In this document: piece by piece, positions 58,187-64,000 of the stretch | How the letters are laid out: each line of letters opens with the position of its first letter | Numbering within the stretch: position 1 is the stretch's first letter | Assembly: GCF_000247815.1 (NCBI RefSeq) | Contig: NC_021676.1 | Span: 18,875,020 to 18,939,019 of the forward strand | Origin: Ficedula albicollis | Lineage: Eukaryota > Chordata > Aves > Passeriformes > Muscicapidae | Direction of reading: 5' to 3' | DNA: 64,000 nt | Notes under the pieces: model-generated | What the model saw: only the letters and a program-made list of their open reading frames with translations | Databases searched by the model: none | Told to the model about the DNA's origin: nothing | Made by a program: the position numbers and the translations under genes

Positions 58187-58310
58187 TGGAATCATAGAAC
58201 TGTGGAGTTGTTTAGGTTGGAAAAGCCTTCTGAAACTGTGGAGTCTTAATGTTAACCCAGCACTAAACCATGTCCCCAAGTGCCTGATCAACACATCTTT
58301 TCAGTCCTTG
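58187..58310 (-). mobile_element. CR1 LINE 3' end fragment
   Basis: On the - strand it ends TTCCAACCTAAACAACTCCA then CAGTTCTATGATTC, and it contains CACTTGGGGACATGGTTTAG, a typical CR1 segment. Confidence 0.88.
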
Positions 58311-58390
58311 CAGGGTGTTCCATACAAATCTGTACCTGATCAACACATCTTTCCAGTCCTTGCAGGGTGTTCCATACAAATCTGTACCTG
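58286..58390. repeat. 54-bp tandem duplication
   Basis: TGATCAACACATCTTTTCAG through AATCTGTACC is repeated directly with one or two mismatches, at the inner edge of a CR1 fragment. Confidence 0.85.
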
Positions 58391-58644
58391 CCCCTAGACA
58401 AGGGCCAGTACTTCTCCCAACACCTTCCCTGCTGCAAAATTTCCAAGCATCACTTTGCAACCTGTCCCCCACTGGACAGAGAACAGTTAATTACCTTGGT
58501 TTTTGGATTTTTTGAGGGAGTTGAAGGCAGTGAGGCACCTTCTGTCCCCTCTCAGGAACAACCCCAGCCCTGCATATTCTCCCTGCTCTCCTCCACACCT
58601 CCCAGCCAGCCCAATCCTTTCCCATTGTGGGGTGGGATGGGGAT

Positions 58645-58860
58645 GGGGATAACAAGAAATTGTGTCAGGGGAGGTTTAGGGTGGATTTCAGGAAGGGTTC
58701 TTCCCCCAGAGGGAATGGGCACTGCCCCAAGGCTGCCAGAGCTCCAGGAGAGCTTGGTCAGGGTGGGATTTTGGTGGGGTCTGTGCAGGCCTAGGATTGG
58801 ACTGGATGATTCTTGAGGGTCCTTTCTAACTCAGAATATTCCATGATTCTATTATCCCAT
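58645..58860 (+). mobile_element. CR1 LINE 3' end fragment, + orientation
   Basis: Contains GTGTCAGGGGAGGTTTAGGG, GGATTGGACTGGATGATTCT, CCTTTCTAACTCAGAATATTC and ends CATGATTCTATTAT, the CR1 terminal pattern. Confidence 0.93.
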
Positions 58861-59042
58861 GAGGTGGGCATGGGGATGGGGAGGGAAGAGCCAAACCTCC
58901 CAAACACCCATCAGCCAAGGCTGGGGCACCCCCAGGATGGGCGAGGCTGGGAGAAATCATCCCTGCTTTTGTCCCAGTGCCAACCACTGCAGCACCATCT
59001 CCAGAACCCACAGCCACCCCCCAGAGCCCTCCAAACTCCAGA

Positions 59043-59044
59043 GG

Positions 59045-59095
<51 letters not shown>

Positions 59096-59126
59096 GGGGG
59101 GGGGGAAAAAAAAAAAAAAAAAAAAG
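59043..59126. repeat. poly-A / 18-G / poly-A composite
   Basis: About 43 As, then 18 Gs (59088-59105), then about 20 As. Probably one real A tract with a sequencing failure inside. Confidence 0.8.
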
Positions 59127-59716
59127 CTGTGGCAACCTCAGCCTCAGCCCCACTGGAGCAAAAACCCTGAGATGGAGAGGGCTGGGATTCCTCCCCTGTG
59201 GCACCTGGGCAGAGCCACCCACCCCGACATTACCAAAATATTCCAGTTATGTTACTTATTTGCTCCCACCCAACACAGCCCAAATTCCCCCTGAAGACAA
59301 AATCTGCCCCATACCCAACGAGGAATATGAAAGGGAAAAATCTTGGTGGCTGCCCCAGGTGCTCTCTGAAGGGAGGCTCTCCCCAGGCTGTGCCAGGTGG
59401 TTTTTAAGTCGTTTTGCCCCCAAGGTTTTCACTCACAAAGGAGGTAACACCCCCCCTCCATGGCCTTTTCCACCTCAGCTCTTCCCCACATTGTCCCAGG
59501 CTCAGCCCCAACCCTCCCAGGGCATGAGGGACACAAGGCGAGGACACTGAGAGAATAGCTCTAAAAATCAAAATAAACGAAGGAAAGGCGTTTTTATCAG
59601 GCTGAGCAGAGCCCTGGGGGCAGGCACAGAGTCATCCAGTGTCTGTGGGACAGAACAGCTCCATGGTGGAACGTCTGGGCTCTTCTCCTGGTGGCCATCA
59701 GGAAATTATTTCTTGC
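59106..59716. repeat. approximately 600-bp duplication, copy 2
   Basis: Matches 57271-57890. After the shared CATCAGGAAATTATTTCTT the two copies continue into unrelated DNA, so the right edges are genuine divergence points or join points. Confidence 0.9.
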
Positions 59717-60715
59717 CCCAACACTGGAGAGTTCCCCCCAGGTCTGCAGCACAGGCACCTGAGCCTTTGGATGCTGCTCCTGGAGCACCAGGAAAAAGAT
59801 CCCCAGATGACACAACACTTGATCATCATCAAACCAGACACCCAGAGGGCAAGAGAAGGGTAGAGCATCCATGTGATTTTAATCTCTTGGAGCTTCCTTA
59901 CATTAAAGACCACATTTGAAAACAACTGGATACCTCAGAAAAAAATAGACCAGGCTGTCATTAAGCAAATCTGACCACTAAAGGAAAGTGAAAAGGAGCA
60001 GCATTTTATCTACTTTTTTTTTTTTTTTTTTTTTTTTCTAGGGGGGGCTTTTTTTTTTTTTTTTAAGCCCAGCAAGAAGCAGGTTACACCCCTTTGCCAA
60101 CGGGCTGTCACTTTTGGCTGACCTGCTCTCATTTGAAAGTTTTTCAGACGCTGGGTGGCTTCAGGGAAGGGCCAGCCCTGCCCTTTGGTGCTGCAGGCAG
60201 GAGGGGAAGAGCCACAAGCCAGCAGGAAGAGCCCCCTGCTCCCCATGCTGACCCCAGGAGCCCAGCCCCGAGCCCCCGGGATGGGGACCCGTGATCCACA
60301 TCCATAAACAGCTGGATAAACGTGTGGGTCTGGGCGCACACTCACATCTGCATATAAATTAAAATCCAAACCCCCACGGGTTAGAGCTCCTGTGGAGCCG
60401 CACAATGTTTAACGAGGGCTGGGGGGGATCTGGGGACAGCCCCACCACTCTGAGTGCGAGGAAAGGGCTCTGAAGGCAGGTGAAACATTAATGTGCTCTC
60501 CTGAGGAAATGCCTTTGCTCTTTTTGCTGCATCAAGGGCTTTGAAATGGGAATAAACAACAGGGCAGGTTAATGAAGGCTCCTGTCAGGTGCTGGGTGAG
60601 GTTTGGTGCTGCTAGTCAGGGTTAAAAGCTTGACATCCCATCTCTGTGGGCAGGGAGCCTCCTCTTCCTCCCCATGGAAATGTGGCTTTTTGGGATGGGG
60701 GTGGGAATGAAAACT

Positions 60716-60945
60716 ACCTTGTCCCTACAAAATTACTCTGTTCCTACGAAATTACCCTGTCCCTACAGAATTACCTTATCCCTACAAAATTCCTCTGTCC
60801 CTACAAAATTACCCCTCTCCCTACAAAATTACCCTATCCCTACAAAACTGCCCTGTCCCTACAAAATTACTCCTGTCCCTACAAAACTACCCCTGTCCCT
60901 ACAAAATTACCCCTGTCCTTACAAAACTACCCCTGTCCTACAGGT
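60716..60945. repeat. TCCCTACAAAATTACC-type minisatellite
   Basis: About 13 imperfect units of 17-19 bp (CCTGTCCCTACAAAATTAC) with A/C-rich strand bias. The 97- and 120-codon frames in it are repeat translations. Confidence 0.85.
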
Positions 60946-61734
60946 GCCAAGGGTGGCGTGGCTGTAGAACACACCCCACAGCCCCCAGTCTTGTTTCCAG
61001 CTGCCTGAGCTCCCACTTCACCCATCCACGCTCAGGGGCAGAGGAAAAGCAGGTGATGAGAGGATGCAGCAGGCACCTGCCAGGCTCCCAAACCCCACCT
61101 GCTGCAGATGAAGTTGTGGCAAAATTTTTCAAGCATTTTCCACTGGCCAAGGATTGACTGTGAGTGGAACAGCAAGGAGAGCTGAGCTGTGCTCCCCACA
61201 GCAACCACCTGGAGATGAAAGTGTCCCTAAAAACACCCCTGCAGCAGCACTGATGAATTTGGGGAGCACAAGGCTCGGGGTGCAGGACCCACACTTGTTC
61301 TGAAGTGTCCACAGCGTGCCCAGGAGCTGGGGGAGGCCGAGGAGGGAGGGAATGGGGTGATGGAGGAGCTGAACCCCCGGCAGTGCCCCTGGCAGCCCTG
61401 GGCTGTGGGATCACAGGGAGTTTGCAGAGCCAGGGAGAGGCTCGTTTTTGTCTCCTGTGCTAATGAGGCTGATACCAGCAGCTTCTGGTTGAACCAGTCT
61501 GACCATCGGGCCGAGCCAAAACTGATTCATTCATAAGAAAATGGGAAAGGAGAGCGACTCGTCACCCTGACTAACGGGGAACCCGGCCAACAACCTGCTG
61601 CTTCCACAGCAGCCCCACATCCTGCCTGCTTGCTTCTCATCATCTCCCTGTGCATGGCTCAGACACCCCTGCAGGGCCCCCTTGGAGTCTTCTGCCCTAA
61701 AATAAGAAATCCTTCCTTGGGATGGCTCATGCTA

Positions 61735-62110
61735 GAGAAATGTTCACCCCCCTGCAGACCCCCGTGTTATATTTTAGTTTTTATTGGTCTTTATCTCTTC
61801 TAAGCAATTGGTCACTTTCTACCTAAAACCTTAAATTAATTGGATAGTTTTCAACTTAAAACTCTATTGGTCACTTTTCAAGCCACCTCAACCCTATAAA
61901 CCCCCTCTGATATTCCATGTATTTGGATTTGCTGTCTGACCCCTCCGTAGAAATAAAGTTGCCGATGGAATCTCTGTGCAGCTCTGCCAGATCTCTCCTC
62001 GCTGGCTGAGAGAGAGCTGCGAGCAGAATGAAATCAGAAAAGAGCTGATGGCCTGAGCCTCGGCCTTGCTTGCACTGGAGCACTCTGCAGCTGATTTCTG
62101 CCTTGGAGCA
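61735..62110 (+). mobile_element. solo LTR-like element, family 1, copy B
   Basis: Homologous to 19296-19735. It has AATTGGTCACTTTC, TATAAA at 61895-61900, CTGACCCCTCCGTAG, AATAAAG at 61952 and AAAAGAGCTGATGGCCTGAG. The intact TATA and polyadenylation signals with their spacing support an LTR. No retroviral coding sequence is attached. Confidence 0.68.
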
Positions 62111-62478
62111 GCCAGGAGATCTGCTCTATTTGGATCTCCCCAAACTCAGGGGAAGCTTTAACCAGGTGATAAAGCAGGAAGGAGCAGGGGCTGGAATCAC
62201 CCAGCAATTCCTGGCATTTTGCAGCAGCCAGATCCTGATTTGGCAGCAGAGGAAACATTAAAGCTCTCTGAGACGTCCTTTCCACGCTGCTCTGCCTCAC
62301 ATCATCTTCCCCACGGCTTTTAGGGTTGTTTTTTATCTCTGTCCTTCTCCATCCGGCAATAAAAAATCTAAACAACCTCCTTTGTGGAGTAGAAAAGCTC
62401 TGCCTGCTGTAAAAACTGTTTTCTGTGGGTTTTATTTCTGCGTCATTTTTTGTTTATGAGGCCACTGGAACACAAACT

Positions 62479-62589
<111 letters not shown>

Positions 62590-63274
62590 CTGCAGATGGT
62601 GGGGCTGGGAACCCTGGGGTTGGAAGGATGCTGTCCCAAGGGAAGGAAACCAGCTCTGAAAATCCAGACTGGGGGCTAATCTCATCTCCAGATGGAGATT
62701 AGGGTGGGCCAGCAGGGGTTAACAGCCAGGCCCAGGGGTCAGGGCAGGACCTGAAGTGCCTCCTCTCCAGGCTCTTCACGCTTTGCTTGATGAACTGAAG
62801 CAGGGCAGAGTTTAACAGCTTTTAAAAAAAAAATCTGCCTTGATTTCTTAGCTTTGGGCAACGCATTGGATTTTATGTGAATCTCCCTTAATAAAGGTCC
62901 TCTCCCAAAATGCAGATCCCAAGGGGGTTCCAGCTCTCCCAGTTAAAAGCCTGTGACTCCATCCCTCACCCCCACACCACCAAGTTTTTATCACCTGACC
63001 CTGAAGACATCAGGAGAAGCAAGGCAAAACTTTAAATCTTGGTGAGATTTAAAATCTTGAAAAATCTCCATTTTCGAGGCAGAAAAGCGCCAGTCAGGCC
63101 AGTTTGGGTGGGGAAATGCCCCAAATCCTGACACTGGGAGCGCTCAGCCTCCCTGACGGTTCCACAGGGAGAGTGGAAAACTGGGACCACGTGAGTCAGA
63201 GACAAGCAGAGCTCTGGATATCGCTGCCAATGTCTCTCACCTCTCCCACACCACCCCAGCAGGCTGGGAAAGAG

Positions 63275-63500
63275 TTGCCAAATATAAAATTTTCATTTTC
63301 CCATCTGGGTTCCGGGGCAGTGATCGAGCGTTTTCGCACGTGACGCTGCGAGTGGAAAAACCTGGTGCAAAGGGCTTCGGGATCCACTTGCCAAATATAA
63401 AATTTTCATTTTCCCGTCTGGGTTCCGGGGCAGCGATGGAGCGTTTTCGCACGTGACGCTGCGAGTGGAAAAACCTGGTGCAAAGGGCTTCGGGATCCAT
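63275..63500. repeat. 113-bp tandem duplication
   Basis: The block from TTGCCAAATATAAAATTTTC to CTTCGGGATCCA occurs at 63275 and 63388 with three substitutions. It includes GCGTTTTCGCACGTGACGCT, a CpG- and CACGTG-containing segment unlike its neighbourhood. Confidence 0.92.
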
Positions 63501-64000
63501 TCCCAGCTGTCCCTCCCAAGGGCATCCAGACCCCCAAAATCAGCCTCATGCCTTCATGCAGCCAGGAGTGTGCACCCCACACCTGCTGAGCAGGACAGGA
63601 AAAACCTGCAAGGGATGAAATCTCATTCCCAAGGTGCAAGGGAAAAGCTGTCCACGAAGTTGTTGACAACAGCCCTGTCAGTCCTCACCCCTTCCCCTCC
63701 CAGGCTGGGTTCTCACCGACTCTGGAGAAGCTTCCCTGGCATCAGGACAGTCAGCACAGCTTTTATTTAATGCTGAATTTTCCCCTGGGTAGGGGAATTG
63801 TGGGGAACAGGCAGGAGGTGTCTCACAAATACCTCAAACCTCCAGCAGTGCTGAGGCACCAAGGAGTTTATATTGGAAAAACAAAAAAAGGTAAGAACCC
63901 AACACCACCAATATTCCCACCTTGGCAACTGCCTATCCTGACACCACTCCCATTATTATGCTCTGCAATTAAGTGATAAAGCTGCAATTGCCTTGTCTGA

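Overview
The window is vertebrate nuclear DNA from a bird, probably a passerine. It carries two spliced genes arranged tail to tail, RLIM (RNF12) on the + strand and SLC16A2 (MCT8) on the - strand. This pair and orientation match the conserved RLIM-SLC16A2 neighbourhood of human Xq13. The interspersed repeats are CR1-type LINE 3' ends and avian-style solo LTRs, and GC-rich minisatellites are abundant. No prokaryotic feature, CRISPR array, tRNA or rRNA was seen.

Layout. 1-6120 is AT-rich RLIM intron or upstream DNA. RLIM coding exons lie at 6141-6309, 7124-7207 and 8043-9609, followed by a 3' UTR. 10.3-34.1 kb is the intergenic interval. It holds a 442-bp tandem array (14.3-16.0 kb), a divergent solo LTR (19.3-19.7 kb), a 24-bp-type minisatellite that is clearly mis-assembled (21.4-22.8 kb), a 23/46-bp polypyrimidine minisatellite (23.9-25.5 kb) and a 26-bp purine-rich minisatellite (27.8-28.7 kb). 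The last five of six expected SLC16A2 coding exons lie on the - strand between 44053 and 34153. An 84-bp minisatellite with a CACGTG palindrome in nearly every unit sits in the intron beside the penultimate exon. 44.05-64 kb is probably SLC16A2 intron 1. It contains CR1 fragments, LTRs, a 74-unit ATCAG array, a 241-bp repeat present three times and an approximately 600-bp duplication. SLC16A2 exon 1 was not found.

RLIM is a nuclear RING-H2 E3 ubiquitin ligase acting on LIM-homeodomain cofactors. SLC16A2 is a 12-helix plasma-membrane thyroid-hormone transporter. They are neighbours by synteny and do not form a functional operon.

The strongest unusual signal is technical. About 5.7 kb of the window (about 9%) is pure poly-G in tracts of 18 to 1582 bases. 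Two exact copies of an Illumina TruSeq adapter start and one truncated copy running directly into poly-G sit inside genomic sequence, and several junctions repeat their flanks. This is the signature of two-colour short-read no-signal poly-G and adapter read-through built into an assembly. Both genes also carry small local duplications (about 32 bp in RLIM, 41 bp in SLC16A2) that break their frames, and the same kind of error is the likeliest cause. The long poly-Gly and poly-Pro reading frames are not genes. I did not find convincing evidence of a new biological system. The most biologically interesting items are the E-box-bearing minisatellite in SLC16A2 and an Asn at a histidine position reported as important in MCT8.
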